From positions 62,001-126,000 of the forward strand of contig NZ_JBPOEA010000005.1 of NCBI RefSeq assembly GCF_052060035.1: DNA of 64,000 nt, given 5' to 3'. Below the pieces are notes generated by a model. That model was not told the origin of the DNA. It was given only the letters and a program-made list of their open reading frames with translations, and ran no database searches. Origin of the DNA: Fodinibius sp052060035. Lineage in GTDB: Bacteria; Bacteroidota; Rhodothermia; Balneolales; Balneolaceae. This document shows positions 35,768-45,379 of the stretch, one piece after another (the first letter of the stretch is position 1; every line of letters starts with the position of its first letter). The position numbers and the translations under genes are program-made.

Positions 35768-35834
35768 TACGCTTGCTGTTCCACATAGGAACAGTTAGAT
35801 TCAATAAAAAGAACCTAACTAACTATTTAGTTCT

Positions 35835-36446
35835 ATGAGTAAGCAAACAAAAGATACCCGGAAGGAAATTATTGCAGCGGCTCGGAATGAGTTTTTAACG
35901 CATGGCTTTGAAGGGACACGGTTGCATAACATTGCAGATCAAATTGGTGTTACAAAGGCCATGATACACTATTATTTTAATACCAAAAAAGAACTTTTCG
36001 AGCATGTTTATACACAATCGGTGCGTATAATATTTGAAGACGTGAATAATATTCTGTCGAAAGATATGCCCTTGTTTAAAAAAATTGAACAACTGATCGA
36101 AAATAGTTTAGAAAAAGCTGAGCAAGCCCCCAGAGTGCTGGCGTTTGTAATTACAGAAATAAGCAGAAAGCCAGAATGGCTGAAACCTATTTTTGAGGAC
36201 CAGATAGAATTGCAGGTTACAAGTTTTGAACAAGAAATTAATGATGCTGCAGCAAGCTATGAAATTGCTTCGGTAAGTGTTTATGATTTGCTTATGAATA
36301 TCTTTTCACTTTGTTATTATCCTGTTGTTGCGGGACCTATACATCAGTCGTTATTTAAGGGAGGGGATGTTATGTGGAACAAAGATTTTGCAGAAAAAAG
36401 AAAGGGCGTAATTTTGGATACCATTTTAAACTGGCTGACTGCATAA
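35835..36446 (+). CDS. TetR/AcrR family transcriptional regulator
   Basis: 203 residues. The N-terminal TetR helix-turn-helix is clear (TRKEIIAAARNEFLTHGFEG, TRLHNIADQIGVTKAMIHYY, FNTKKELFEHVY). The C-terminal ligand domain is of the TetR_C type with FVITEISRKPEWLKPIF. It stands alone, diverging from the NfeD gene. No efflux pump or enzyme gene is adjacent on its own strand, so its target may be itself or lie elsewhere. Confidence 0.92.
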   Translation: MSKQTKDTRKEIIAAARNEFLTHGFEGTRLHNIADQIGVTKAMIHYYFNTKKELFEHVYTQSVRIIFEDVNNILSKDMPLFKKIEQLIENSLEKAEQAPRVLAFVITEISRKPEWLKPIFEDQIELQVTSFEQEINDAAASYEIASVSVYDLLMNIFSLCYYPVVAGPIHQSLFKGGDVMWNKDFAEKRKGVILDTILNWLTA

Positions 36447-36577
36447 ACGCCTTTTTCAATACATAAAAATTAATACACTTTAACTGATATTTATAAAAAT
36501 GTTTATGTATAATTAAAATCCAAGGGGTCTGAAGGCTAAGCCCGACTTGATACCTCAGACTGGAATAAAATAAGGCT

Positions 36578-38566
36578 ATGATGGGCGCAAAAACCACTCG
36601 TTTGCTTGCTGCTGTTATGTTTACCGATATTGTCGGTTATACAGCAATGATGCAAGAGGACGAAGATAATGCAAATAAACAAAAAGAGAGGCACCGACAG
36701 GTGTTGCACGAGAATGCTGCAGCATTTGATGGAAAGGTACTACACTATTACGGGGATGGAGCGCTGACTATTTTCAACAGTGCTTATAATGCCGTTATGT
36801 GTGGCATCAATATTCAAAAGGATTTATCCAATCCCTACTTGCCACTTCGCATTGGAATGCATGTGGGGGATATCGCTTATAATGATGAAGATGTGTATGG
36901 TGATGCCGTAAATATTGCTTCCCGATTAGAACCATTGGCAATTTCTGGTGGGATATTGATTTCACAGAAAGTACAGAACGAAATAAGGAATCATCGTGAT
37001 ATACAAACAAAGGAAATCGGAACCTTTGAACTAAAAAATGTAAAATATCCCCTTTCAATTTTTGCTGTTACCAACAAAGGTATTAACGCCCCAACGGAAC
37101 GAGAGGTGAGGGCTAAAACCGGTAGAGTTAGAAATCGACTGGCTGTGTTACCCTTTGTAAATATGAGTGATGAGATGGGGTTCGATTATTTTGGGGACGG
37201 CCTGACGGAAGAAATTATCAATGGGTTGACAAAAATGAAGCGTCTTGATGTGACATCTCGAACGTCTGCTTTTGCGTATAAGGGACGTAATGAAGACATT
37301 CGTACCATTGGCGAAGGACTGATGGTAAGTCATATTTTGGAAGGAAGTGTCCGTAAAAACAAGGACAAAATTCGCGTAACAGCGCAGCTCATTGAAACGG
37401 GAGGCGGCTTTCATTTATGGTCAGAAACATATGAACGGCATTTAAAAGATATTTTTGAAATTCAGGATGGAATTACAAATGAGATTATAAAGGAAGTGCA
37501 AAAAAGTTTTGACTATGAAAGTGAACAGCCTGTACTTTCGAAATCTGAGTCAGACCATTCTAAAGGAACTTACGAACATTATTTGGAGGGCACATTTGAG
37601 CTTCAAAAGTATTCGGTCACTTCGGTTCGGAAAGCCATGAAATGTTTTAATGATGTAGTTGGGAAAGATCCATCTAATTTAAAATCGAGAATAGCATTAG
37701 CACAATGTTTCCTCTTTATGGGTATGCAGGGACAAATCTTATCCCGCCGTGCTTATAAAAAGGCCGAAGAGAATATTGATGCCGTATTGAAAATGGATAG
37801 TCAGTCTGCAACGGCCATAGCTCTGAAGGGTAAGATTGAACTGCTATTACGTCATAACTATGATAAAGCAGGTTCGCTTATGCAGCGGGCATTCGATATT
37901 GATTCAGATAATCCAGAGGTGTGTTATAATTATTTTCGATTTTTAAATATGATTGGAGAAAATGAGAGCGCGTTACACTGGATGGAACGAACGCTGGAAT
38001 TAGATCCAACGAACCTATTATATAATTCCGAGCTTGCCCGGGCATATTACAATTTGCATCGGTATTCGGATGCTTTTGAGCAATATAATTATACGTTGGA
38101 GCTGGACCCCATGTTTTTGCCGGCTATAGAAGGAAAGGGGTGGAACTATGTTGCAATGGATAAATTGAAGAAGGCGCATATCGAATTTGAAACATACCAA
38201 AATTTAGTTTCTCGAGAGCAAAAAAATATTCCACATCTTATATATATTGCCGCCCGCCTTGGGATGAATGATCTTGCCGATCACTTTTTGGAAGAGTTGC
38301 AGCTTGGGGATGTAAATGATACCTATGTGGCTTCAACGGTGGATATTGCCTTGGTATATTTGGGGATGGAAAAGTATGACGAGGTATTCTTTCATTTGCA
38401 ACGTGCTGCCGATGATAAAATTGGTAAATTGCATTTCGTGTTGAGCGATCCTATATGGAGCCCTATAAAAAACGATTCCAGATTTGATACTCTTGTGAAT
38501 CAAATGGGTATTTCTGATGCCGGGCAAATTGATTTTTCTCAAAGTCCGGTAGATCAAAATGTGTGA
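36578..38566 (+). CDS. Class III nucleotide cyclase-like protein with TolB/FlgO-like and TPR domains
   Basis: 662 residues. The N-terminal cyclase domain (about 8-170) has both metal-binding aspartates (FTDIVGYTAMM and YYGDGALTIF) and VYGDAVNIASRLE. The Lys that usually selects adenine, just before the second Asp, is His here (VLHYYGDG), so activity or nucleotide choice is uncertain. Next comes a TolB-like/FlgO-like domain (about 185-320: RLAVLPFVNMS, YFGDGLTEEIINGLTKM, GSVRKNKDKIRVTAQLI), then seven or so TPR-like hairpins to the end. This architecture is common in Bacteroidota and is probably cytoplasmic signalling. It starts at the first of two adjacent ATGs. Confidence 0.85.
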   Translation: MMGAKTTRLLAAVMFTDIVGYTAMMQEDEDNANKQKERHRQVLHENAAAFDGKVLHYYGDGALTIFNSAYNAVMCGINIQKDLSNPYLPLRIGMHVGDIAYNDEDVYGDAVNIASRLEPLAISGGILISQKVQNEIRNHRDIQTKEIGTFELKNVKYPLSIFAVTNKGINAPTEREVRAKTGRVRNRLAVLPFVNMSDEMGFDYFGDGLTEEIINGLTKMKRLDVTSRTSAFAYKGRNEDIRTIGEGLMVSHILEGSVRKNKDKIRVTAQLIETGGGFHLWSETYERHLKDIFEIQDGITNEIIKEVQKSFDYESEQPVLSKSESDHSKGTYEHYLEGTFELQKYSVTSVRKAMKCFNDVVGKDPSNLKSRIALAQCFLFMGMQGQILSRRAYKKAEENIDAVLKMDSQSATAIALKGKIELLLRHNYDKAGSLMQRAFDIDSDNPEVCYNYFRFLNMIGENESALHWMERTLELDPTNLLYNSELARAYYNLHRYSDAFEQYNYTLELDPMFLPAIEGKGWNYVAMDKLKKAHIEFETYQNLVSREQKNIPHLIYIAARLGMNDLADHFLEELQLGDVNDTYVASTVDIALVYLGMEKYDEVFFHLQRAADDKIGKLHFVLSDPIWSPIKNDSRFDTLVNQMGISDAGQIDFSQSPVDQNV

Positions 38567-38739
38567 GAGGGGCTTATCTAAGTGGCTGTGGTGTCTGCTC
38601 CATAAACTTAAATCACAAGAATCATAATTAGGGCAATACCCTATTGTCTGATTTCCTTTATCGGCAGCAACAGACAGTGGCTGGTTCTATCTGTGGTCAA
38701 AGCTAATGAGCTATCGGGTATTTCGTATTAAAAAAATTA

Positions 38740-40194
38740 TTAGGTATGTGAAGCTTCTATCTTGAGTTTGTTGATCATCTCTCGCAGCACCGACAAAATA
38801 AGTTCAATTTCATCTAAGTGAGTGCGAAAATGCAAAACAGCCAGTCGCAGGTAAATTGTCCCGTCAAGGTGAGTGGAGGACAAGAATACCCGACCGTCAC
38901 GGTGGATGGCATCAACAAGCTTCTTATTGAACTCGTTTGCATCGCCAGATTCAGGGACATATCGAAAAAAGGCAATCGAAAGTTCGGGTTTGGGACCAAC
39001 TTCAATGCCGTCAATTTGCTGAATTTCATTATGGAAATAGCGGGTCAGCATCAGCTTTTCGTCGAGGGCAGCCCGAAATGGTTTTATGCCAAAAAGTTGA
39101 AGCGGCAGCCACATACGTAATCCGCGAAAATGCTTGGATAACTCTGGAGAAAGGTCGGCCGGGGATGCTTCCTCAGTGGCTTTGTACGTATCTTGCAAAT
39201 AGTTGGCCGACATGTGTTGCGAATCATACAGTTTCTGACCATCTTTGACGAGTAATGCTCCCGAACCGTATGGCAGAAACAGGCCCTTATGTGGATCGAT
39301 GGTAGCTGAATCTGATTTTTGGATGCCTTTCATCACCTTTTTACCATGACCCGTTAGCAGAAAGAAGCCACCGTAGGCTGCATCGACATGGAACCAGAGA
39401 TTGTGATGATTAGCAATATCGCCAATTTCGTCGAGCGGATCCACAGCCCCAAGATCGGTGGTGCCGGCGGAGGCAAAAATGGTCAACGGGATTAGTCCCT
39501 GATCTTTATCAGATTGAATTTGATCTTCCAACGCTTCAGTCTTCATCCGAAAGCGGTCATCCATGGGAATGGTCCGCACCGTGTCTTCGTGCAAGCCTGC
39601 AAATTTAATTGCCTTGATTACGCAATGATGAACTTGCTGTGTGGTGTAAATAACGGCATGATCAAAATCCTTAGCCTCGAGGCCGGAATCATCACGTGCT
39701 ACAACCAATGCAATGAGGTTGGCAATAGATCCGCCGGAGGTGAGATTTCCGGTCGCACCGTCGGGATAACCGACCAGATTGTTCATCCAGCGGATACACA
39801 TATTTTCGATGCGCACGGCGCCCGGTGATGAAAAAAAGACGCCGGTATAGCGATTGGTTACGGCCGCCAGGTAGTCAGCGATGGCCGAGGGATAAAGTCC
39901 ACCTCCGGGAATATATCCGGCGTGCTTACCTGAAGCGGGATTAAGTCCCGGAGTATCCACCTCTGATTGCAAAACATTCAACAGTTCTTCAAACTTTTTT
40001 GGGGAATCTTGGAAAGGAAGCTCATAAACGCCTTTTCCCTTGTTTTGGGATTCTACGTATGCCTTCTGTTCGGGAAGTGATGACAAAAAGTTTTCACCGT
40101 AATCTTGGGCTTGGTCAAATAATGAACGCCGGTCTTGGGAGGTGGTTTCAAGGTTCCGAGCTTGTCGTTCCAGTTTTTTGATCTGTTGTTTCAT
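38740..40194 (-). CDS. PLP-dependent group II decarboxylase (aromatic-L-amino-acid/glutamate decarboxylase family)
   Basis: 484 residues. The fold type I landmarks are in order: TSGGSIANLIALVVAR, the cofactor-stacking HHCVIKAIKFAG, WFHVDAAYGGFF (Asp binding the pyridine nitrogen) and the PLP lysine in ATIDPHKGLFLPYG. It should remove CO2 from an amino acid. Tyrosine, tryptophan, DOPA, glutamate or aspartate are all possible in this family, and I cannot choose among them. It stands alone, diverging from htpX. Confidence 0.9.
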   Translation of the reverse strand: MKQQIKKLERQARNLETTSQDRRSLFDQAQDYGENFLSSLPEQKAYVESQNKGKGVYELPFQDSPKKFEELLNVLQSEVDTPGLNPASGKHAGYIPGGGLYPSAIADYLAAVTNRYTGVFFSSPGAVRIENMCIRWMNNLVGYPDGATGNLTSGGSIANLIALVVARDDSGLEAKDFDHAVIYTTQQVHHCVIKAIKFAGLHEDTVRTIPMDDRFRMKTEALEDQIQSDKDQGLIPLTIFASAGTTDLGAVDPLDEIGDIANHHNLWFHVDAAYGGFFLLTGHGKKVMKGIQKSDSATIDPHKGLFLPYGSGALLVKDGQKLYDSQHMSANYLQDTYKATEEASPADLSPELSKHFRGLRMWLPLQLFGIKPFRAALDEKLMLTRYFHNEIQQIDGIEVGPKPELSIAFFRYVPESGDANEFNKKLVDAIHRDGRVFLSSTHLDGTIYLRLAVLHFRTHLDEIELILSVLREMINKLKIEASHT

Positions 40195-40318
40195 AAATTA
40201 TCTGGATTTAAAAGATTTCATAACTTCTGAAGTGTCGGAATCTTAGTGGTAGAAAACAAAAGGGCAATTTATTCGTTTACAGGATAGAAGAAATAACTTT
40301 CAAACGTTAAGCCATATC

Positions 40319-41188
40319 ATGAATAAGAATAGTTTACGAACGGTTTTTCTGATGACTTTGGTCGCTGTGCTTTTTATGCTGGTAGGCCAGGTTTTGGGCG
40401 GATCAACAGGATTGGTAATCGCCTTTATTTTTGCAATGGGCATGAACTTTTTCAGCTATTGGAAATCCGATAAAATCGTGTTGCGCATGTATAAAGCGGA
40501 GCCCGTAGATCGAAGTTCGCATCCTAAGTTGTATGGAATGGTAGAAGAGCTGGCTCAAAAGGCAAGTTTACCTATGCCGGCACTATATATCATTCCCCAG
40601 CAACAGCCTAATGCTTTTGCTACGGGACGCAATCCCAATAATGCGGCGGTGGCTGTAACGCGGGGTATTATGCAGGCGCTTGATGAGGATGAGCTGCGCG
40701 GCGTTATAGCTCATGAGCTGGCGCATATCCAAAACCGGGATATCCTAACGCAGACGATTGTAACAACGGTGGTAAGTGCCCTGAGCATGCTGGCGCAGTT
40801 TGCTTACTTTATTCCGATGGGGGGCGGTGATCGCGATTCAAATCCACTGGTGGCATTGATTGTGTTAATTACGGCTCCTATAGCAGCTATGATGCTTCAG
40901 GCAGCAATTAGCAGAACCCGAGAATATGAAGCAGATCGTGTAGGGGCAGAAATAAGCGGAAAGCCACAATCACTGGCATTAGCACTTCAACGTATCGAAA
41001 AGGCGGCTGAGCAGCTTCCGATGAATGGCGTATCGGAGTCGGCTATGCGATCCACCTCGCATATGTTTCCGGTGAATCCTTTTAGCGGCGGACTGTTTAT
41101 GAGTCTGTTTTCGACGCATCCCGATACGGATGATCGTGTGGAGCGATTAATACATATGCAACGCACCGGCGAATATTTATTTGAGTAA
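40319..41188 (+). CDS. htpX: Membrane zinc metalloprotease HtpX
   Basis: 289 residues. Membrane helices are at about 7-27 and 30-45, and two more around 155-200. The M48 active site reads IAHELAHIQNRD (HExxH), with the third ligand Glu in REYEADRVGAE. Cleaves misfolded membrane proteins alongside FtsH and is usually induced by envelope stress. The C-terminal FSTHPDTDDRVERL box is typical. A possible weak terminator lies 30 bases downstream (41219-41249). Confidence 0.97.
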   Translation: MNKNSLRTVFLMTLVAVLFMLVGQVLGGSTGLVIAFIFAMGMNFFSYWKSDKIVLRMYKAEPVDRSSHPKLYGMVEELAQKASLPMPALYIIPQQQPNAFATGRNPNNAAVAVTRGIMQALDEDELRGVIAHELAHIQNRDILTQTIVTTVVSALSMLAQFAYFIPMGGGDRDSNPLVALIVLITAPIAAMMLQAAISRTREYEADRVGAEISGKPQSLALALQRIEKAAEQLPMNGVSESAMRSTSHMFPVNPFSGGLFMSLFSTHPDTDDRVERLIHMQRTGEYLFE

Positions 41189-41218
41189 CCAGTCTAAATA
41201 GATATCCGTATTAAACTA

Positions 41219-41249
41219 AAACCCTCAGGGCTAAATATCCTGATGGTTT
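41219..41249 (+). terminator. Possible terminator after htpX
   Basis: AAACC-C-TCAGG and CCTGA-T-GGTTT form a stem with one C/T mismatch around a nine-base loop, followed by ATCTTATTTG. The T-run is short, so this is a weak call. Confidence 0.5.
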
Positions 41250-41281
41250 ATCTTATTTGAATATAGAAACTGTAAGCTTCC

Positions 41282-41491
41282 CTATTTTTCGTCGCTGTAT
41301 TGCTCATCATAAGCATTTTTGATACGCTGGTTCATATGGCGCTTGTAGTTTTTGTACTCATATTTGCGTACCGTAAACTCAGAGTGATAATTACCGTCGT
41401 TGCAATCTACTTTAAGCTTTTCAGGATTATCAGTCTCGCTGATTTCAACAGCGATATTGCCAAGTTTATAGGATTCAATAACAGAGCTCAT
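41282..41491 (-). CDS. Small hypothetical protein
   Basis: 69 residues (MSSVIESYKLGNIAVEISET start), rich in Tyr, Lys, Asp and Glu with no signal peptide or membrane helix. The sequence looks like a short beta-strand domain (IAVEISETDNPEKLKVDC) with a basic helix at the end. I recognise no family. It lies between htpX (convergent) and a receptor gene 68 bases upstream on the same strand. Codon use resembles the neighbours. Confidence 0.6.
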   Translation of the reverse strand: MSSVIESYKLGNIAVEISETDNPEKLKVDCNDGNYHSEFTVRKYEYKNYKRHMNQRIKNAYDEQYSDEK

Positions 41492-41559
41492 AGAATTATT
41501 TTTTTGTTTTACGCAAAGATACTTACTACAGAGCTCAATATGAATCCAACTGGGGAACT

Positions 41560-43998
41560 TTACATTTCTCCCATTCCTCCTTCTGGTCCACCGCCGTTAT
41601 CGGGTCGGTTTCGGCGTTTCTGATTACGATCGCGTTCGCCAAAAAAGTACTGGAAGCTAATGGTAGCTGAACGCGATGACCAGCTGAATTCACGCTGTGT
41701 ATAGAAATCAGTATTGGGGTTACCGTCGGTATTAGCAGTATAGTTAAAGTTCTGTGAGTCCAGCAGATCACGAACATTGAGCGAAACTTTAGCTTTGCCA
41801 TCCATAATATCTTTTGAGAGTCCGGTATCCATCATTGTCATTCCCTCGCGGCGGCCCTGTGTCGTTTTACTGGGTCCGCGATAGCGCATGGAAGCCTGGT
41901 AGTTAAGTCCGTCAACAATCTCCCAGCGAAGGCGCATGCGTGCCCGGAAGTTTTCAGATTCACTGCTAAAAATCTGATCCTGGTAGGTTCCATTCGAATT
42001 AGAACGGAATAAGTTGGCATTTGCTGTGAGGTTCAGGCGATCGGCAATTTCCTGATCGGCTGAAAACTCAACGCCCCAGGCTTTCTCAGTCGCAAGGTTG
42101 ATCGGGAAAATCCGCGTAACGCCTTGCCGTGCCTCAGTAATACGCTCAATCACATCCGTGCGATATCGATGATAGAAGCTTGTGAGCAACGACCCGGATT
42201 TCCAGTAATGTAAATATCCGAGTTCATAAGAATTGCTAAACTCAGGTGTTAAGTTAGGGTTCCCCGTATATTGGCTTCGTTGATCATCAAAATCATTAAA
42301 AGGAATAAGGGCTCTTGACCATGGGCGGCGCAGGCGTCGGCTATAGCTTACTTGAACAGATTGTTGCTCGTTGAAAGAGTAGCTTAAGAATACACTTGGA
42401 AAAAGGTTTACATAGTTTTGTGTTACTACCGTATTATCACTTTTAACTTCTGTACGGATATTTGTGTTTTCCAGTCGAAGCCCAACTTGTCCCGATAGTG
42501 AAGACCACTCATAACCCAGTGTAGCAAAAGCTGCATTGACGTTTTCAGTGTACAGAAAGTTATCGGTATAATTCTCTTCACTTACCCAAGTGTTATTGAC
42601 CATTGTTTCGGCACGGTAGCTGTTATCCATCCATTCGGTATCGCTACGCACACCGGCTTCAAGTTTTCCGTCACCGAAAAGAGGACGCACATATTCGGCA
42701 TTAAAACGAAGGTCCATCTCATCCTCTTCATCAATAGCACGTTGCATGAGCGGATTGGCACTGCCTTGACGTACCGTTTCTTCAATATTATTTGTGGCTT
42801 TTTCACGGCTGATATCAAAGCTGGCATCGGCTACCAGTTTATGATCACTACCGTCAATTTTGTTTTCGTAATCGAGGTTTAAATCAATATCTCGTTCATT
42901 ACTATCTTCTCTGTTTGCGCGATATATTTCTTCTATAACATCGCCGGTAAATGCCCCGGGATTGTACTGAAGATCAGTGTATGTGATATCCTCATTATTT
43001 TTCTGATTTTCTGCACTAAAATAAGCACTTGCGGTAAGTACCTGCGTGTCTGTCAGATAGAAATCAGCTCCAAATTGCAGGTCGCCGTCAAGTTCTGATT
43101 CCTGTGCATCGGTTCGCTCACGGTACATATAACTGGTGTCCGGACCGGCGAAACGCTGGAAGGAGCTGCCCCCTTCCGGATCACTGCTGTAATCAAGGCC
43201 ACCGTTGAAAAACCAATTAATATCACCGACACGATAGTTTAGGTTAACTGAACCTTCATACTCTTCCGGTAACCCGGTTCCCAGCTGAAAGTTACCGTTC
43301 AGTCCGCGACGTTGATCCTTTTTCAGTATGATGTTGATGATTCCTCCCGAACCTTCGGCCGCATACCGAGAAGAGGGGTTGGTAATAATTTCAACTGATT
43401 TAATCATGGTTGCGGGAATGCTGTTGAGAGCATCTACATCGCCGCTGACCATGCTCGAGGGCTTGCCGTTGATCAGCATGCGCACCGACTCGTTACCGCG
43501 CAGGCTAATGTTACCGTCAATATCGGTGGAAACCGAAGGTACATTATTGAGCACATCTACGGCCGAGCCGCCCAAGCTGGTGATATCCTGCCCCACCTGA
43601 AAAGTACGCTTGTCAAAATTCATCTGCATTTCTGATCGTTCGCCGCGCACAAATAGTTCGCCAAGATTTTCTGAGGTGGGCGTCATATTAATAGTACCCA
43701 GATCGACTGTTTCACCTGGCGAAATTTGAACCTCTTTCGTATAGGGTTGAAAAGAGAGAAAGGTGATTTTCAATACATATTGCCCGGCCGAAATATCAAT
43801 AGAAAAAGCCCCCTCGGCATTGGTAGAGGTACCGGCTGTAATGTTGGCTTCGGCTGAATCATACACAGCCACTGAAGCACTGGACAATGGTTGATCTTCT
43901 TGGTCTAATACTGTTCCCGTGATAGATCCATCCGATTGTGCCATTGTCGCAATAGGGATAATAAGTAATAGAGAAAGTGATGAAAGAAACTGCTTCAT
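41560..43998 (-). CDS. TonB-dependent receptor-like outer-membrane protein
   Basis: 812 residues. Signal peptide (about 1-20, ending TMAQ), a carboxypeptidase-regulatory-like beta-sandwich (about 23-105), a plug domain (DVLNNVPSVSTDIDGNISLR, ESVRMLINGKPSSMVSGD, IEIITNPSSRYAAEGSGGII-like), then a large barrel with many aromatic strands. It belongs to the outer-membrane barrel group common in Bacteroidota, where the ligand (peptide, metal chelate or sugar) is often unknown. The barrel is followed by a Gly/Met-rich tail (PDNGGGPEGGMGEM) rather than a terminal Phe. An OmpR-type two-component system lies directly upstream on the same strand and may control it. Confidence 0.9.
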   Translation of the reverse strand: MKQFLSSLSLLLIIPIATMAQSDGSITGTVLDQEDQPLSSASVAVYDSAEANITAGTSTNAEGAFSIDISAGQYVLKITFLSFQPYTKEVQISPGETVDLGTINMTPTSENLGELFVRGERSEMQMNFDKRTFQVGQDITSLGGSAVDVLNNVPSVSTDIDGNISLRGNESVRMLINGKPSSMVSGDVDALNSIPATMIKSVEIITNPSSRYAAEGSGGIINIILKKDQRRGLNGNFQLGTGLPEEYEGSVNLNYRVGDINWFFNGGLDYSSDPEGGSSFQRFAGPDTSYMYRERTDAQESELDGDLQFGADFYLTDTQVLTASAYFSAENQKNNEDITYTDLQYNPGAFTGDVIEEIYRANREDSNERDIDLNLDYENKIDGSDHKLVADASFDISREKATNNIEETVRQGSANPLMQRAIDEEDEMDLRFNAEYVRPLFGDGKLEAGVRSDTEWMDNSYRAETMVNNTWVSEENYTDNFLYTENVNAAFATLGYEWSSLSGQVGLRLENTNIRTEVKSDNTVVTQNYVNLFPSVFLSYSFNEQQSVQVSYSRRLRRPWSRALIPFNDFDDQRSQYTGNPNLTPEFSNSYELGYLHYWKSGSLLTSFYHRYRTDVIERITEARQGVTRIFPINLATEKAWGVEFSADQEIADRLNLTANANLFRSNSNGTYQDQIFSSESENFRARMRLRWEIVDGLNYQASMRYRGPSKTTQGRREGMTMMDTGLSKDIMDGKAKVSLNVRDLLDSQNFNYTANTDGNPNTDFYTQREFSWSSRSATISFQYFFGERDRNQKRRNRPDNGGGPEGGMGEM

Positions 43999-44114
43999 TA
44001 TCTTATTCTTTTAGGGATATCGGGAATTGATAAGTTGTTATCTATAAGAACTTAAAGAGGGATGCTGATTGAATGCTAAACAAATACTGAATGAAATTTG
44101 AAGATTAGCAAAGA

Positions 44115-45374
44115 TTAAAATGTTATTTTGATCGTATGCCACTCTTCATCGTTTTGATACGATATGGTATAATGGTATTGATCTACAATTCGTTTGATTA
44201 TTGCTAAACCCAGTCCAATAGATTTAGAATCGACCGTATCTTTTTTGAATCGTTGGAATAATTCGCCGGGTGAAGAAGAAAGGGGACGGCCCGTGTTAGC
44301 GATTTCCAGTTTTTGCTTGGTGAGCTCGATATGGATGCGACCCTCTTTAATATTATGTTTTATAGCATTCTGGAAAAGATTTGTCCATAATATATCTGTA
44401 AGAACGGGATGCATCTGAACGAAAACATCGTCTTCGACATCGGTTTCAACTGTTAGGCCATTAAGGGCAATAAATTCATCGAAAGCCTGGGTGCTCTCAT
44501 TAATTAACGTGGATAAGTTGATGTTTTCAGTTTCTACAAATTCGTGATTCTCAATTTTTGTGAGCAGTGCCAGCGATTCGCTAAGGCGGGATAACTTTTT
44601 GACCGACCGCTGACTATCTTCTACAAATTGATATTGCTCGGGAGAAAGCTCTGTTTCAGTCAGTAATTCCAGCTTGCCCTTGATGATGGAAAGAGGCGTT
44701 TGAAGTTCATGTGAAGCATTTTCGGCAAATTCTTTAAGGTTCACATAGTCAGATACGGCCTTACTGGTCATCTCTTCGACAAATCGATTAAGATCATCAA
44801 ACTCTGCCACCGAAGTGTTTTCGGCGGGGATTGGTTTTTTGTCTTGCAGAGTAAAATTCTTGATGCGTTTCAGGGTTTTTCGGAAGGGTTTAAAAAGTCG
44901 GTTCGATACAATAAATCCTACTCCTACAGCACCTACGACCTGCAAGCCCAAGATCCAAAGCAAGATTTCGATAACAGCTTCGGTAATGTCGTCCGACTCA
45001 ACGAGTGCGCCATAAGTTGTAATACGATAGCTGGTTCCATCAACATTGCGATGGGCAACCATTTTTAGGTTGTGTTCTCGCTGCTGCAGACGATCGTGCC
45101 AAACAAGCGTATCACGAATTTCTACATTTGGTTCTATGCGATTGGGCAGGGCTACAATTTCCAGGTTCGTGTGGTTCTCTTCGCTAACACTGCCTTCAAA
45201 ATTTTTGCCTTGTTCCAGCAAGTATGTTACCCGCTCCACGCGATCCAAAAAACGCCATTTAAGCTCATTGTCGAGCTCCCCTTTGATCACATGGTAAGAT
45301 ACGAAGCCCCCAATCCCCAGCACGATAATAGTTACAATAAGGTAAATAAGAACAAATTTTGTTATCAGCTTCAT
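44115..45374 (-). CDS. Two-component sensor histidine kinase (OmpR-system partner)
   Basis: 419 residues. Membrane helices at about 5-28 and 133-158 frame a 100-residue periplasmic sensor domain with no recognised fold. A short linker like HAMP follows, then HisKA with His222 in NASHELQTPLSIIKGK and the ATPase domain (NLFQNAIKHN, IANTGRPL, SIGLGLAIIK). Second gene of a regulator-kinase pair, five bases after the regulator stop. The TonB-type receptor 116 bases downstream is a natural target or signal source, by position only. Confidence 0.93.
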   Translation of the reverse strand: MKLITKFVLIYLIVTIIVLGIGGFVSYHVIKGELDNELKWRFLDRVERVTYLLEQGKNFEGSVSEENHTNLEIVALPNRIEPNVEIRDTLVWHDRLQQREHNLKMVAHRNVDGTSYRITTYGALVESDDITEAVIEILLWILGLQVVGAVGVGFIVSNRLFKPFRKTLKRIKNFTLQDKKPIPAENTSVAEFDDLNRFVEEMTSKAVSDYVNLKEFAENASHELQTPLSIIKGKLELLTETELSPEQYQFVEDSQRSVKKLSRLSESLALLTKIENHEFVETENINLSTLINESTQAFDEFIALNGLTVETDVEDDVFVQMHPVLTDILWTNLFQNAIKHNIKEGRIHIELTKQKLEIANTGRPLSSSPGELFQRFKKDTVDSKSIGLGLAIIKRIVDQYHYTISYQNDEEWHTIKITF

Positions 45375-45379
45375 GGCAA

